Of a stretch of DNA of 64,000 bases, positions 51,458-60,370 are shown piece after piece. The notes below the pieces were generated by a model. It made no database searches, was not told the origin of the DNA, and saw only the letters and a list, made by a program, of their open reading frames with translations. The DNA lies in contig CBDDIR010000002.1 of the NCBI GenBank assembly GCA_965229115.1, forward strand, positions 70,348-134,347, read 5' to 3'. Source of the DNA: UBA7672 sp965229115 (GTDB taxonomy: Bacteria; Pseudomonadota; Alphaproteobacteria; Caulobacterales; Hyphomonadaceae). Positions within the stretch are counted from its first letter, which is position 1; every line of letters begins with the position of its first letter. The translations under genes were made by a program, and so were the position numbers.

Positions 51458-52369
51458 ATGCCAAGAAAAGATACTGACAAGGCCAAAGAAGCCGAGGGCG
51501 CGAGATACGAAAAGCTTAAACTCGAAGGGAATCAGTGGATCCTGTCGGAAGGTGCGCGCGACGGGATGGAAACTGCCGGACTGGTGCCTGCCGTCGACAA
51601 AGCGGTCAGGGCCCTTGCGCTCGTGAATAGTAGCCGCTCGGAAATGACGCTTGCGCAGATCGCCGACGCTACCGGCATCACCAAGAGCCATTGCCATTCC
51701 ATCCTCAAGACACTCACCTTCCATGATTGGTTGTATTTCGATCCGATCCGCAAGACATATCGATTGAATGTCGGGGTTCTGCGTGACCTCTCCACAATGA
51801 TCCGCGACGTGACACCGCTATCGATGGTCAAACCACTCATCGACGATTTGCCGTCGCGCACCCACGTCTCCTGCATCTTGTCGGAACCGTCGTCAGAGAG
51901 CACATTCGTGGTCGTCGCAAAAGCCAGCGCTCCGGATCAGGTCGAGATTTCCTATCCGCTCGGCCACCGCTTCCCGAGGGATGCGAGCGCGCAGATGAAG
52001 GCGCGGCTGGCTTGGTGTGCCGAAAGCGAAGTCGATGTCTGGTTCGAGGGCTGGGAACCAGTACGCTACGCTGGAGCCACAGCGACAAGTCTGAAAGAGG
52101 TGAAGGCCGAACTCGCCGCCACGAGAGCACGAGGCTATGCACGAAGCATCGGCGAATTCACCGAGGGCCTGACGGCGATTGCGCTTCCGATATTTGACAG
52201 TGCGGGGCGTGTGATCTTCATTCTTGACTGCATGGGACTCTCGCTCGCGATGGCTCGCCGCGAGTTCGAGATCGCGGAGGAAATCACCAAGACGGTCGCT
52301 GATATTCATCGGCTTATCGGCGGGAAGCCTCCGCAAAGCTTCCCGCATCCACTCGCCAAATCCGCCTAG
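51458..52369 (+). CDS. IclR-family transcriptional regulator
   Basis: 303 residues from ATG 51458. An N-terminal winged helix (AVDKAVRALALVNSSRSEM, then LAQIADATGITKSHCHSIL) precedes the IclR effector-binding domain (GYARSIGEFTEGLTAIALPI). An N-terminal charged extension of about 40 residues is longer than usual. It heads the amide-degradation cluster and probably controls it. Its stop overlaps the convergent deacetylase stop by 4 bp. Confidence 0.92.
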   Translation: MPRKDTDKAKEAEGARYEKLKLEGNQWILSEGARDGMETAGLVPAVDKAVRALALVNSSRSEMTLAQIADATGITKSHCHSILKTLTFHDWLYFDPIRKTYRLNVGVLRDLSTMIRDVTPLSMVKPLIDDLPSRTHVSCILSEPSSESTFVVVAKASAPDQVEISYPLGHRFPRDASAQMKARLAWCAESEVDVWFEGWEPVRYAGATATSLKEVKAELAATRARGYARSIGEFTEGLTAIALPIFDSAGRVIFILDCMGLSLAMARREFEIAEEITKTVADIHRLIGGKPPQSFPHPLAKSA

Positions 52370-53280
52370 CCCGCCTTTCCGTCACATGGCGGATGATATC
52401 TCCGCCAGTGATCGGCGATATCAGCGCGTCTTGTGATCCACACATCCGGTAGCGTTTTGACGTAGTCGAGGAACCGCTCGAAATCGGCAGCGCGTCCAGG
52501 CTTGCCGGCGAGACGACAATGCAGCCCGACGTTCATCATCTTCGGGGCCTGTTTTCCTTCGCGCAGCAGAAGGTCGCAGGCGCGTATCAGATAGGTCGAA
52601 AAATCCGTTGCCTGCAGCCCGAAGCCGTTGACGAAACGACCGTCATTGTTGTCGAGCGTATAGGGAACGACCAGTTGTGGCGTGTCGTTCTCATAAACCC
52701 AATAAGGCAGATCGTCGGCAAAGGAATCCGAGTCGTAGGCGAACCCGCCGATCTCACCGAGAAGCCGACGGGTATTAGGGCTCATCCTGCCCGTGTACCA
52801 GCCACTTGGGCGCTCGCCGGTTGCTTCTGTATGGAGGCGGATTGCCTCGAGGATGTGCGTCCGCTCCTCCACTTCGGGCATCTGGGCATAGTTGATCCAT
52901 TTCAGTCCATGCGACGCGATCTCCCATCCCGCCGACTTCATCGCGTTGATGGCGTCGGGATTTTTCTGGAGCGCCGTCGCAATTCCGAAGACGGTCACGG
53001 GCAGCGCACGCTCGGTAAAAAGGCGGTGAAGCCGCCAGAACCCCGCCCGGCTGCCATATTCATACTGGGACTCGACGTTGAAATTGCGCATTCCTTCCAG
53101 CGCCGACGTCGGTTCTTCGGTTAAAAAAGCTTCTGAGGCCCGATCTCCATGCAGGATCGAGTTTTCTCCGCCTTCCTCGTAGTTGACGACGAACTGGATC
53201 GCCAGCCGCGCCCCCTCGGGCCAACGAGGATCGACAGGCCTTTGACCATAGCCGATCAAATCGCGTGGATAGGGCTCCAT
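52366..53280 (-). CDS. PuuE/NodB-like polysaccharide deacetylase-family hydrolase (allantoinase-type)
   Basis: 304 residues from ATG 53280, which lies directly after the stop of the M20 gene. The NodB-like core is visible: QFVVNYEEGGEN, GWEIASHGLKWI, the SGWYTGRMSPNTRRLL segment and YDSDSFADDLPYW. This is the PuuE family, whose members hydrolyse cyclic ureides such as allantoin or act on related amides. It is the last gene of the minus-strand operon with M20, RidA and the isochorismatase-like gene. Confidence 0.85.
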   Translation of the reverse strand: MEPYPRDLIGYGQRPVDPRWPEGARLAIQFVVNYEEGGENSILHGDRASEAFLTEEPTSALEGMRNFNVESQYEYGSRAGFWRLHRLFTERALPVTVFGIATALQKNPDAINAMKSAGWEIASHGLKWINYAQMPEVEERTHILEAIRLHTEATGERPSGWYTGRMSPNTRRLLGEIGGFAYDSDSFADDLPYWVYENDTPQLVVPYTLDNNDGRFVNGFGLQATDFSTYLIRACDLLLREGKQAPKMMNVGLHCRLAGKPGRAADFERFLDYVKTLPDVWITRRADIADHWRRYHPPCDGKAG

Positions 53281-53281
53281 C

Positions 53282-54535
53282 TCAAGCTCCCTCATAGGCC
53301 AGGCGGTAAAGACCGGCGGCCAGAACCTCGATGCCGGCGACAATGTCGGGGATCGAGGAGAACTCGTCGGGCGTGTGGCTCCGTCCGTCCTTGCTGCGCA
53401 CGAAGATCATCGCCATTTTGGCAATCCGCGCCATCTGCTGTGAATCATGCCCCGCGCCGCTTGCCATCAGCATGACAGGCACGCCCTGATCGGCTGCAGC
53501 AGCCTTCAGCGTCGCGACGACTCCTTCATCGGAAGGGCAGGCCGGATGATCGATCATCACCTTCCAGCTGATCTCGAGGCCCCTGCGCTTTGCCACTTCC
53601 AGCATGAAGTCTTCATGGGTTTCGTAGAGCTTCTGGCATTGAACCGGATCGGGATGGCGCGCGTCGACCGTGAAAGAAACGGTGTCTGGAATGATGGCGG
53701 TCGCGTTCGGCTTCACGTTGACACGGCCGACAGTGGTGACGGCCGGGCGGCCCCATCGGTGCGCGGTATTGACGACGCCCGAGGCAATCTCGGCAAAACC
53801 CGCCATCGGGTCACGTCTGAGATCCATCGGAAAGGCGCCGGCATGATTTTGCGTACCCTTAAGTTCGACCTGATAGTGTCTGATGCCGGTAATCCCGGTA
53901 ACGACGGCGACCGGCAGGTCGGCATGTTCCAGGATCGGACCCTGTTCGATATGCAATTCTACGAAAGTGTCGATGTCGTTGCGCCTGGCGTCCGGAATCT
54001 TTGCCGGATCGAGGCCGACGTCGCGCATTGCCGACGCAATCGTCTCGCCGGTAAAGGCGATTGTCGTATCCGGATCGGTCGCCGCGATCCGACCGGTGAT
54101 TGCGCGTGAACCCCAGAAGTTTGCGGAGGGAAAGCGGCTCGACTCTTCTTCGCAGAAAGCAATACATTCCAGGTTTTTTTTCGGCGTGCCGAACTGTTCC
54201 TTCAGGGCCTTCAGCGCGATTAACCCCGCCAGTGCACCGAGGATACCGTCATAGCGGCCGCCTGGCGTCTGGGAATCGATGTGCGATCCCGAAACGACTG
54301 AGCCTCCCGCCGTGGAGCCCGGAAGTTTCCCCCAGACGTTGCCGACACTGTCCATCCTGGCTTCAAGGCCAGCTTCCTCACACCACCTAGTGTAGAGCTT
54401 CGTCGCCTCGACCCATTCCGGCGAATAGACGGTGCGCGACACGCCCGTCCCACCGTCGCTGCCATGTTCGGCCATGTCGAGGATCAGGCGTTCGACAAAG
54501 GCAGGATCTATAAAGATCTTCTTACGCTCTTCCAT
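53282..54535 (-). CDS. M20-family N-carbamoyl-amino-acid / allantoate amidohydrolase
   Basis: 417 residues from ATG 54535. Dizinc ligands are recognisable: His in VVSGSHIDSQTPGGRYDG, Asp in the same block, Glu in CEEESSRFP, His in ELHIEQGPIL and a C-terminal His in SGAGHDSQQMA. The family releases ammonia and CO2 from N-carbamoyl amino acids, allantoate or ureidoglycolate. The gene follows RidA by 13 bp. A hydantoinase encoded nearby would supply its carbamoyl substrate. Confidence 0.9.
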   Translation of the reverse strand: MEERKKIFIDPAFVERLILDMAEHGSDGGTGVSRTVYSPEWVEATKLYTRWCEEAGLEARMDSVGNVWGKLPGSTAGGSVVSGSHIDSQTPGGRYDGILGALAGLIALKALKEQFGTPKKNLECIAFCEEESSRFPSANFWGSRAITGRIAATDPDTTIAFTGETIASAMRDVGLDPAKIPDARRNDIDTFVELHIEQGPILEHADLPVAVVTGITGIRHYQVELKGTQNHAGAFPMDLRRDPMAGFAEIASGVVNTAHRWGRPAVTTVGRVNVKPNATAIIPDTVSFTVDARHPDPVQCQKLYETHEDFMLEVAKRRGLEISWKVMIDHPACPSDEGVVATLKAAAADQGVPVMLMASGAGHDSQQMARIAKMAMIFVRSKDGRSHTPDEFSSIPDIVAGIEVLAAGLYRLAYEGA

Positions 54536-54548
54536 TGCTCTGTCTCCT

Positions 54549-54899
54549 TCAGACCGTCGCCGTGACCATGATCTCGACCGTGTAATCGGGTCTCGCCAGA
54601 GCCGCCTCGACACAGGCGCGGGCGGGTGAACCACCCTCGGCCACCCAGGCGTCCCAAACGCCGTTCATCTCGTCGAACTTGGAGATGTCTGTCAGCCAGA
54701 TGGTTGCACTGACGATCTTGTCCTTGGCGGTTCCGGCCTCCTGCAGGAGTGCATCAATTGCCTCCAGGATGGCTGCCGTCTGGTCTGCAACCGGCTTGCC
54801 TTCGGCACCCCTGGCGACCTGACCGGCCAGGAAGACGAAGCCGTTTGCCTTGACGATCTGGCTCATTCTCTTTGCAGATTGCAGTCTGGTAATTGTCAT
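54549..54899 (-). CDS. RidA family (YjgF/RutC-like) protein
   Basis: 116 residues. The trimeric RidA fold is recognised by ANGFVFLAGQVARGAEG, the KIVSATIWLTDISKFDEMN block and the active-site Arg in SPARACVEAALARPDYTVEI. It hydrolyses enamine/imine intermediates or acts like RutC on aminoacrylate. It lies 3 bp after the isochorismatase-like gene. Confidence 0.9.
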   Translation of the reverse strand: MTITRLQSAKRMSQIVKANGFVFLAGQVARGAEGKPVADQTAAILEAIDALLQEAGTAKDKIVSATIWLTDISKFDEMNGVWDAWVAEGGSPARACVEAALARPDYTVEIMVTATV

Positions 54900-54902
54900 G
54901 TG

Positions 54903-55544
54903 TTAGGCCTTTGTGGTTTTCAGATAGGAAATGACGTCTTTCAGCGAGGTGACGTCGCCGTAACGAAGATCGATGTCCGTGAGATTTGCTTGATGCGCTT
55001 CCGCCGACCGGTCCCCGACGGCTTCCTGGACGACGATCGGATGCAAATTGAGATTGTGAGCGCTTTCTGCCGTCGCCCGTACGCACCCGCTGGTGCTGCA
55101 TCCGGTGATGATCAGGGTATCGACTGAAAGCGACATGAGGTGCGCATCGAATGCCGTTCCCCAGAATGCAGAGGCGCGCGGCTTGATAATTAACGGCTCG
55201 CTTGGGCGCCGTTCCAGTCGCGGATCTAGTTCCGACAGGCCCGATCCTTCCGAAAGCGAGCGCCCGGCACTGGCGTGGGTCAGCTTGCGGCCGAGTGCGC
55301 CGGCGACATCGAAATCGCTGTAGCTCATCGTCGTGAAGAAGACGGGGTGGCCGTTTTCACGGGCCGCCGCCAGCACGTCAACGGTGGCGGCCATGACGCT
55401 TTCCAAGCGTCTGGAGCCGAGCGGAGACGTTTCGTCCAGCCAGGATTTCGCCATGTCGATGACCACGACAGCCGGCCGTTTGCCAAAACCGACCCGGCCG
55501 CCGAAGCCGCGCGAAACGTAGAAGTCGTGAACACCTTCGTACAT
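54903..55544 (-). CDS. Isochorismatase-family cysteine amidohydrolase (N-carbamoylsarcosine amidase / RutB-like)
   Basis: 213 residues from ATG 55544. The catalytic triad is present: Asp in PAVVVIDMAKSWLD, Lys in LIIKPRASAFWGT and Cys in ITGCSTSGCVRAT. The N-terminus VHDFYVSRGFGGRVGFG resembles N-carbamoylsarcosine amidases. Together with RidA it mirrors the RutB/RutC pair of pyrimidine degradation. It is the first gene of the minus-strand operon; the divergent hydantoinase gene starts 91 bp away. Confidence 0.88.
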   Translation of the reverse strand: MYEGVHDFYVSRGFGGRVGFGKRPAVVVIDMAKSWLDETSPLGSRRLESVMAATVDVLAAARENGHPVFFTTMSYSDFDVAGALGRKLTHASAGRSLSEGSGLSELDPRLERRPSEPLIIKPRASAFWGTAFDAHLMSLSVDTLIITGCSTSGCVRATAESAHNLNLHPIVVQEAVGDRSAEAHQANLTDIDLRYGDVTSLKDVISYLKTTKA

Positions 55545-55571
55545 ATTTATCCTTTCCACAGAACGATTTAC

Positions 55572-55583
55572 TGCATATAGAAT
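55572..55583. promoter_or_regulatory. Shared promoter motif TGCATATAGAAT, copy 1
   Basis: This 12-bp sequence lies midway between the divergent amidase and hydantoinase genes and recurs exactly at 61729-61740 between the transporter and epimerase genes. It is a candidate IclR operator. With flanks, TGCAT and ATACA form an imperfect dyad. Confidence 0.5.
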
Positions 55584-55635
55584 ACATTGGTATCGTGACG
55601 TCAAGCGCCGATGAGGCACATAAGAGGAGTTTCGG

Positions 55636-57009
55636 ATGGATCTGGTGATCGAAAACGGTCGGATAGTCACGACGGGCGGCGTCTTTGAAGCCCCGATCGG
55701 GATTAAGAATGGGCGGATCGTGCAGATCGGCGGAGCGCCGGCCGGCCGCCGTCATATCGATGCGCGCGGTCGACTGGTCCTTCCCGGCGGGATCGACGTG
55801 CATACCCATCTTGATGCGCCGAGTGAGGTCGGAAGCACGGCCGATGATTTTTATAGTGGAACGCTCGCTGCTGCCTTCGGTGGAACGACGACGATCGTCG
55901 ATTTCTGTGCCCAGGCGAAGGGCCAGTCGCTTTCCGAGGCGCTTTCTCGGTGGCATGGAAAAGCCGAAGACAAGGCCGTGATCGACTACGGTTTCCACAT
56001 CATCATCACCGATCCGACGCAAGCTGTCCTGGAGGAACTGAAGACGCTTCCGGACCGGGGCATCACAAGTTTCAAGCTGTTCATGGCCTACAAGGGCGCT
56101 CAGATGGTGGACGATCTCACCCTCTTGAAAACTTTCGAAACGGCGGCGGCCAGCGGCGCCATCGTCATGATCCATGCCGAAAACGGCGATGCGGTTTTGC
56201 ACCTGCAACGCAAATTGCTCGCCGCCGGCAAGACGGAGCCGTTCAGCCATGCGCTTTCACGCCCGCCAGTGACCGAGGCGGAAGCGACGGCACGCGCCCT
56301 GATGCTTGCAGAAATCGCCGATGCACCGATCTACATCGTCCATGTCACCTGCGAGGAGGCTGTTCGCGAGGTTAGACGGGCGAGAAAGCGTCGCGCCGGC
56401 GTCTTTGCCGAAACCTGCACCCATTATCTCTATCTCACGGCCGAAGATCTTGCCAAACCGGACTTCGAGGGCGCCAAGCATGTCCTGTCTCCGGCCTTGA
56501 GGCGCAAGAGCGACCATGAGGTCCTCTGGCGGGCGCTTTCCAATTCCGATCTCCAGGTCGTCTCCTCCGATCATGCCTCCTGGCGGTTCAACGGTCAAAA
56601 GACGATCGGACGGCACGATTTCACCCAGATTCCGAACGGAGGCCCGGGCATTGAGGAGCGGATGACTATGGTCTATCAAGGTGTCGTGCGCGGCGAGATC
56701 GGTCTCGAGCGCTTCGTCGAAATCTGCTCGACGAACCCGGCCCGCATCTTCGGCCTGACCAGCAAGGGCCATCTTGCGCCGGGCTACGATGCCGACATCG
56801 TCATCTGGGATCCGCATGCTGATCGCAACCTCGTACAGGCCGGCCTCCATCACCGCTCGGACTACACCCATTACGAGGGGCGTGCCGTCATAGGTAACGC
56901 TGATATCGTCATCAGCCGTGGCGAGGTGATCGTCGAAAACAATGCTTTTGCCGGTGCCAGGGGGCGTGGCCAGTTCATCGCAAGAAACAAGGCATCGAAG
57001 CTTCTCTGA
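55636..57009 (+). CDS. hydA: Dihydropyrimidinase / D-hydantoinase family cyclic amidohydrolase
   Basis: 457 residues. Metal ligands are intact: HTH in IDVHTHLD, carboxylated Lys in TSFKLFMAYKGA, His in MIHAENGD, His in YIVHVTCEE and Asp in VVSSDHASW. It opens hydantoin or dihydropyrimidine rings to N-carbamoyl amino acids. Its product would be the substrate for the M20 enzyme. ATG 55636 has AGAGGAG upstream. It stands alone on the plus strand, ending at a strong bidirectional terminator. Confidence 0.92.
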   Translation: MDLVIENGRIVTTGGVFEAPIGIKNGRIVQIGGAPAGRRHIDARGRLVLPGGIDVHTHLDAPSEVGSTADDFYSGTLAAAFGGTTTIVDFCAQAKGQSLSEALSRWHGKAEDKAVIDYGFHIIITDPTQAVLEELKTLPDRGITSFKLFMAYKGAQMVDDLTLLKTFETAAASGAIVMIHAENGDAVLHLQRKLLAAGKTEPFSHALSRPPVTEAEATARALMLAEIADAPIYIVHVTCEEAVREVRRARKRRAGVFAETCTHYLYLTAEDLAKPDFEGAKHVLSPALRRKSDHEVLWRALSNSDLQVVSSDHASWRFNGQKTIGRHDFTQIPNGGPGIEERMTMVYQGVVRGEIGLERFVEICSTNPARIFGLTSKGHLAPGYDADIVIWDPHADRNLVQAGLHHRSDYTHYEGRAVIGNADIVISRGEVIVENNAFAGARGRGQFIARNKASKLL

Positions 57010-57012
57010 CAC

Positions 57013-57046
57013 GAAGGGGCCGGATACAGATCCATCCGGCCCCTTC
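57013..57046. terminator. Bidirectional terminator between hydantoinase and SDR genes
   Basis: A perfect 13-bp stem GAAGGGGCCGGAT / ATCCGGCCCCTTC with an 8-nt loop lies between convergent genes. Confidence 0.75.
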
Positions 57047-57063
57047 CTGAATTTTGTTGCAAT

Positions 57064-57804
57064 TCACCAGGCGACGTCGCCGCCATTGGGCGAGAGGCTC
57101 TGCCCGACCATGTATCCGGCTTCATCCGAGGCGAGGTAGACATAGGCGCCGGCGATTTCCTGCGGCGTGCCGATTCGCTTGATCGGCAACTGAGCAATCT
57201 TCCAGTCATTCCATTTCGGGTCGCTTGCCCGCCAGGCAGGCGTATCGGTGGGGCCGGGGCATACGCAATTGACGGTGACGCCATGTTCGGCGACCTCGTG
57301 TGCGACCGATACGCTCATGGCGACGATGGCAGCCTTCGAAGCGCAATAGGCGGCGTACCAGGGAGCGGGCTTGTGTGCCAATTGAGAGGCCGTATTGATG
57401 ATACGACCATTTTTGCGATCGAGCATGTGCGGCAGCACGTGATGCATGGCATAGGCGACGCTTCTGAGATTGGTATCCATCACGCGGTCCCATTCCTCCC
57501 ATGTCTGGTTCTGGAATGGGATCATGGCGGTTCCGACCCCGGCATTGTTGACGAGGATGTCCAGCGAACCCAGGCCGTCGATGGCCCTGTCGATTGTGGT
57601 CTTGACATCGCTTTCGCTGCGCACGTCGCAGTGAAGGCAAAAGCTGCCTTCGGCCGCGCCTTTGACTATGTCGGAGAGCACGTCCTGCTGGCCCCTGTCT
57701 GCAAGGCAGACGATCGCGCCCTCCTCAATGAACGCTTCGGCGACGGCGCGGCCAATGCCGGTTGCGCAACCAACGATAAGGGCGGTTTTACCCTTTAGGC
57801 GCAT
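57064..57804 (-). CDS. SDR-family oxidoreductase
   Basis: 246 residues from ATG 57804 (MRLKGKTALIVG). Cofactor loop GCATGIGRAV, NNAGVGT, catalytic YCASK and the C-terminal GYMVGQSLSPNGG. It is separated by about 86 bp from the permease gene stop upstream, so it may be the last gene of the ABC operon. Its substrate is unknown. Confidence 0.88.
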   Translation of the reverse strand: MRLKGKTALIVGCATGIGRAVAEAFIEEGAIVCLADRGQQDVLSDIVKGAAEGSFCLHCDVRSESDVKTTIDRAIDGLGSLDILVNNAGVGTAMIPFQNQTWEEWDRVMDTNLRSVAYAMHHVLPHMLDRKNGRIINTASQLAHKPAPWYAAYCASKAAIVAMSVSVAHEVAEHGVTVNCVCPGPTDTPAWRASDPKWNDWKIAQLPIKRIGTPQEIAGAYVYLASDEAGYMVGQSLSPNGGDVAW

Positions 57805-57890
57805 GCGAATTCCTCCTGTTAGGACAATTGGCAATCTGCTCCGCGAGCCGAAAAGCGCGCAGACCGATCAAAAAGCTAAAGAGGTTGCCG

Positions 57891-58760
57891 CTAGTGGGGA
57901 CGGTTCGGCATCCAGCTCAGCAGACGGCGCTCGATGCGCCTGCAGACATGCATCGAGGCGAGAATGAAGAAGACGATCACACAGGTAACCAGCATCATAC
58001 GGCCTGTGTGGCTGAAGAAATCGGCCCAGATGATCATGCGGCCGATGCCGTTGTCGACGCCGATGTATTCGGCGCCGATCGCAGCCGTCCAGGCAAGCGC
58101 CATCGTGACGTGAATGCTCGAAAACAGTTCGGGCAGGATGCCCGGCATGACGACGTAACGGTAGACACCCAACTGCGTGGCGCCGAAGGTCTTGGCCGCC
58201 TCGACAAATTTAACGGGAATGTTCTGGACGGCATTGATGGTAGAGACAAAATAAAAGACGCCGACGCCGTAGGCTATATAGATGACGGCGCCGACATTGT
58301 TTGCACCGAACCAGTATTGAAACAGCGGAATGAGCGCAAGAAGCGGGCACATGCGGATCAGGTGCAACGGGCCGGCGACGGCTGCTCTGCAGGATTCGGA
58401 GACCGACACCAGCAGTCCCATTCCCGTCCCAGCCAACCCGCCGAGGACAAGGCCAACGACAACGCGCAGCAAGGTCGCCAGAGAATGGAAGCCGAGCGCA
58501 AGAAATGCGCCGCGATAGGTCTGTTCGCCGCCCATCTCAGGCACGGGCGCCCAGAAAGGAAACTTCCAGTAATCGGACATGCCGAGAAGAGACTCGCCGA
58601 ATATGAACTCAATCGGCGGCACGATCGGCGATTGCCGGAGCGGGCTCTTCGGCACCGAATGGGCGATAGTCTCCCAAAGCAAGAGAAGGAGGATCACCGT
58701 CACGAGGCTCGTCAGGAACGATGCCGCCGGCGAAATCGGTCTCGTCAAAAGCTTTTTCAT
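57891..58760 (-). CDS. ABC transporter permease (NitT/TauT type) 2
   Basis: 289 residues from ATG 58760. Six membrane helices and the EAA loop (EAAKTFGATQLGVYRYVVMPGILPELF in pieces) identify a permease of the SsuC/TauC type. With the permease at 59534-60370, the importer has two distinct membrane subunits on either side of the ATPase gene, a less common gene order. Confidence 0.88.
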   Translation of the reverse strand: MKKLLTRPISPAASFLTSLVTVILLLLLWETIAHSVPKSPLRQSPIVPPIEFIFGESLLGMSDYWKFPFWAPVPEMGGEQTYRGAFLALGFHSLATLLRVVVGLVLGGLAGTGMGLLVSVSESCRAAVAGPLHLIRMCPLLALIPLFQYWFGANNVGAVIYIAYGVGVFYFVSTINAVQNIPVKFVEAAKTFGATQLGVYRYVVMPGILPELFSSIHVTMALAWTAAIGAEYIGVDNGIGRMIIWADFFSHTGRMMLVTCVIVFFILASMHVCRRIERRLLSWMPNRPH

Positions 58761-58774
58761 GGTTTCCGCTCCGC

Positions 58775-59524
58775 TCACGCGTCGTCCTGCAGGCATTGCA
58801 GGATCGTCTTCGTCAGCCGAACCCCTTCGGGAAGGGCCCGCACTTCCGCGTCTCTCGGCCGTGGCAGGTCAACGTGTGTGTCCTCCGCAACCCGGCCGCG
58901 GCGGATCATGACGATGCGGCTCGCCAGCACCAGGGCTTCCTCGATATCATGGGTGACGAAAACGATCGTTCGGCCGGTTTCCTTCCACAGACGCAAAAGC
59001 AGGTTTTGAAGATCCATGCGCGTCACATAGTCGAGTGCACCGAAGGGCTCGTCCATCAGCAAAGTCGGAGCGCCGGTGGCAAATGCTGCCGCGATTGCCA
59101 CTCTCTTGCGCATGCCGCCCGACAGTTCCTTCGGCCAGCTGTGGAGGTTCGGCGACAAGCCAACCAGGGAAAGCCAATGACGCGCTTCCTGTTTCTGCTC
59201 GGTCCGAGACTTGCCCTGCATCTTGAGACCGAAGGCGACGTTTTCTTCGACGTTCATCCAGGGAAAGACAGTATCGTCCTGAAAGACCATGCTTCGATCC
59301 GCGCTCGGTCCGGAAATGAGAGAGCCATCGACCTTGATCGACCCCGCGGTGAGCGAATTCAGGCCGGCGAGCGATCTCAGGAGTGTCGACTTGCCATGGC
59401 CCGACCGTCCAAGCAGGCACAGAAACTCTCCGTTGCCGATTTCAAGCGACACATCGTCGAGCGCTTTGACCACTGTCCCGCGCTCGTGTCGAAAGACGCA
59501 ACCGGCGTGTTCTACTGCAATCAT
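58775..59524 (-). CDS. ABC transporter ATPase (NitT/TauT type)
   Basis: 249 residues from ATG 59524. Walker A LLGRSGHGKSTLLR, signature KELSGGMRKRVAIA, Walker B TLLMDEPFGALD and switch VTHDIEEAL are all present. Typical of SsuB/TauB-type ATPases. It lies 14 bp before the second permease gene. Confidence 0.92.
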   Translation of the reverse strand: MIAVEHAGCVFRHERGTVVKALDDVSLEIGNGEFLCLLGRSGHGKSTLLRSLAGLNSLTAGSIKVDGSLISGPSADRSMVFQDDTVFPWMNVEENVAFGLKMQGKSRTEQKQEARHWLSLVGLSPNLHSWPKELSGGMRKRVAIAAAFATGAPTLLMDEPFGALDYVTRMDLQNLLLRLWKETGRTIVFVTHDIEEALVLASRIVMIRRGRVAEDTHVDLPRPRDAEVRALPEGVRLTKTILQCLQDDA

Positions 59525-59533
59525 TGTCAACTC

Positions 59534-60370
59534 CTACATCCAGCGCAGCACGTAACGGCGCCCAGCCACTAGCAACCCATCGCAGATAAGCGCGACCAGG
59601 CAAAGCCAGAACAGGCCCGCAAGCATGAGCGCTACGTCGCTCACGCCCCAGGCGGTGATGATGATGCGGCCGACACCGCTTGTGCTACCGAGAAGTTCGG
59701 TGATCGCTGCAAGTCCCCAAGAGGCCCCGAGTGCTGCGCGCAGCCCGCCGAAAAGCTCGGGGAGGGCTCCGGGCAGATGCACCTGCCGATAGACGGCACG
59801 GGGACGCGCCCCGAGCGTCCTTGCGTACTCGACAAAGTGTGGCCTCACATTGCAGATGGCTCGATACATGAAAACATGCAGGAGCACGGCAGAATAAAGG
59901 GCAACGAGCAAGACCTTGGAGGCTTCCGCAACACCGAACCAGATCAGGAAGAACGGAGCTGCAACCATGATCGGAATATTGCCGAAGACATTGATGATCG
60001 GATTGAAGACAGCTGTGATAATCGGGCTATAGGCCGCAAGGCTGCCTGTTGCCGTGCCGATCAGAGTTCCGATCACAAGACCACTGATCACGGTCAAGAT
60101 CGTCGATATGAGATGCGGAAGGAAACCTCCCTCCGGCATTCCCAATCCGACCAGATAGCGGCTCTGAAAGAGGTTGTCGAAGGCTGCTCGGGCAACGTCG
60201 ATTGGCGGCGGCAGATATCGGCCGAGCGCATAACTGCCGATCTGCCACAGGGCGCCGATCGCGATGAAGCCTAGAATGGGAAGCGCGATCGCGCCTCCCA
60301 TCTTGGTAAATTTTCGTCCGAGAGAGGCATCATGCGGCACGGGCTTGGCAATACTTTCTGTCACCGTCAT
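59534..60370 (-). CDS. ABC transporter permease (NitT/TauT type) 1
   Basis: 278 residues. About six membrane helices; EAA-type loop EYARTLGARPRAVYRQVHLP. Its start overlaps the stop of the substrate-binding protein gene by 4 bp, so the two are translationally coupled. Confidence 0.9.
   Translation of the reverse strand: MTVTESIAKPVPHDASLGRKFTKMGGAIALPILGFIAIGALWQIGSYALGRYLPPPIDVARAAFDNLFQSRYLVGLGMPEGGFLPHLISTILTVISGLVIGTLIGTATGSLAAYSPIITAVFNPIINVFGNIPIMVAAPFFLIWFGVAEASKVLLVALYSAVLLHVFMYRAICNVRPHFVEYARTLGARPRAVYRQVHLPGALPELFGGLRAALGASWGLAAITELLGSTSGVGRIIITAWGVSDVALMLAGLFWLCLVALICDGLLVAGRRYVLRWM

Noticed and set aside
57828..59009. 393-codon plus-strand frame opposite the permease and ATPase genes
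   Set aside because: It crosses two clear minus-strand ABC genes and has an Arg/His-rich antisense composition.
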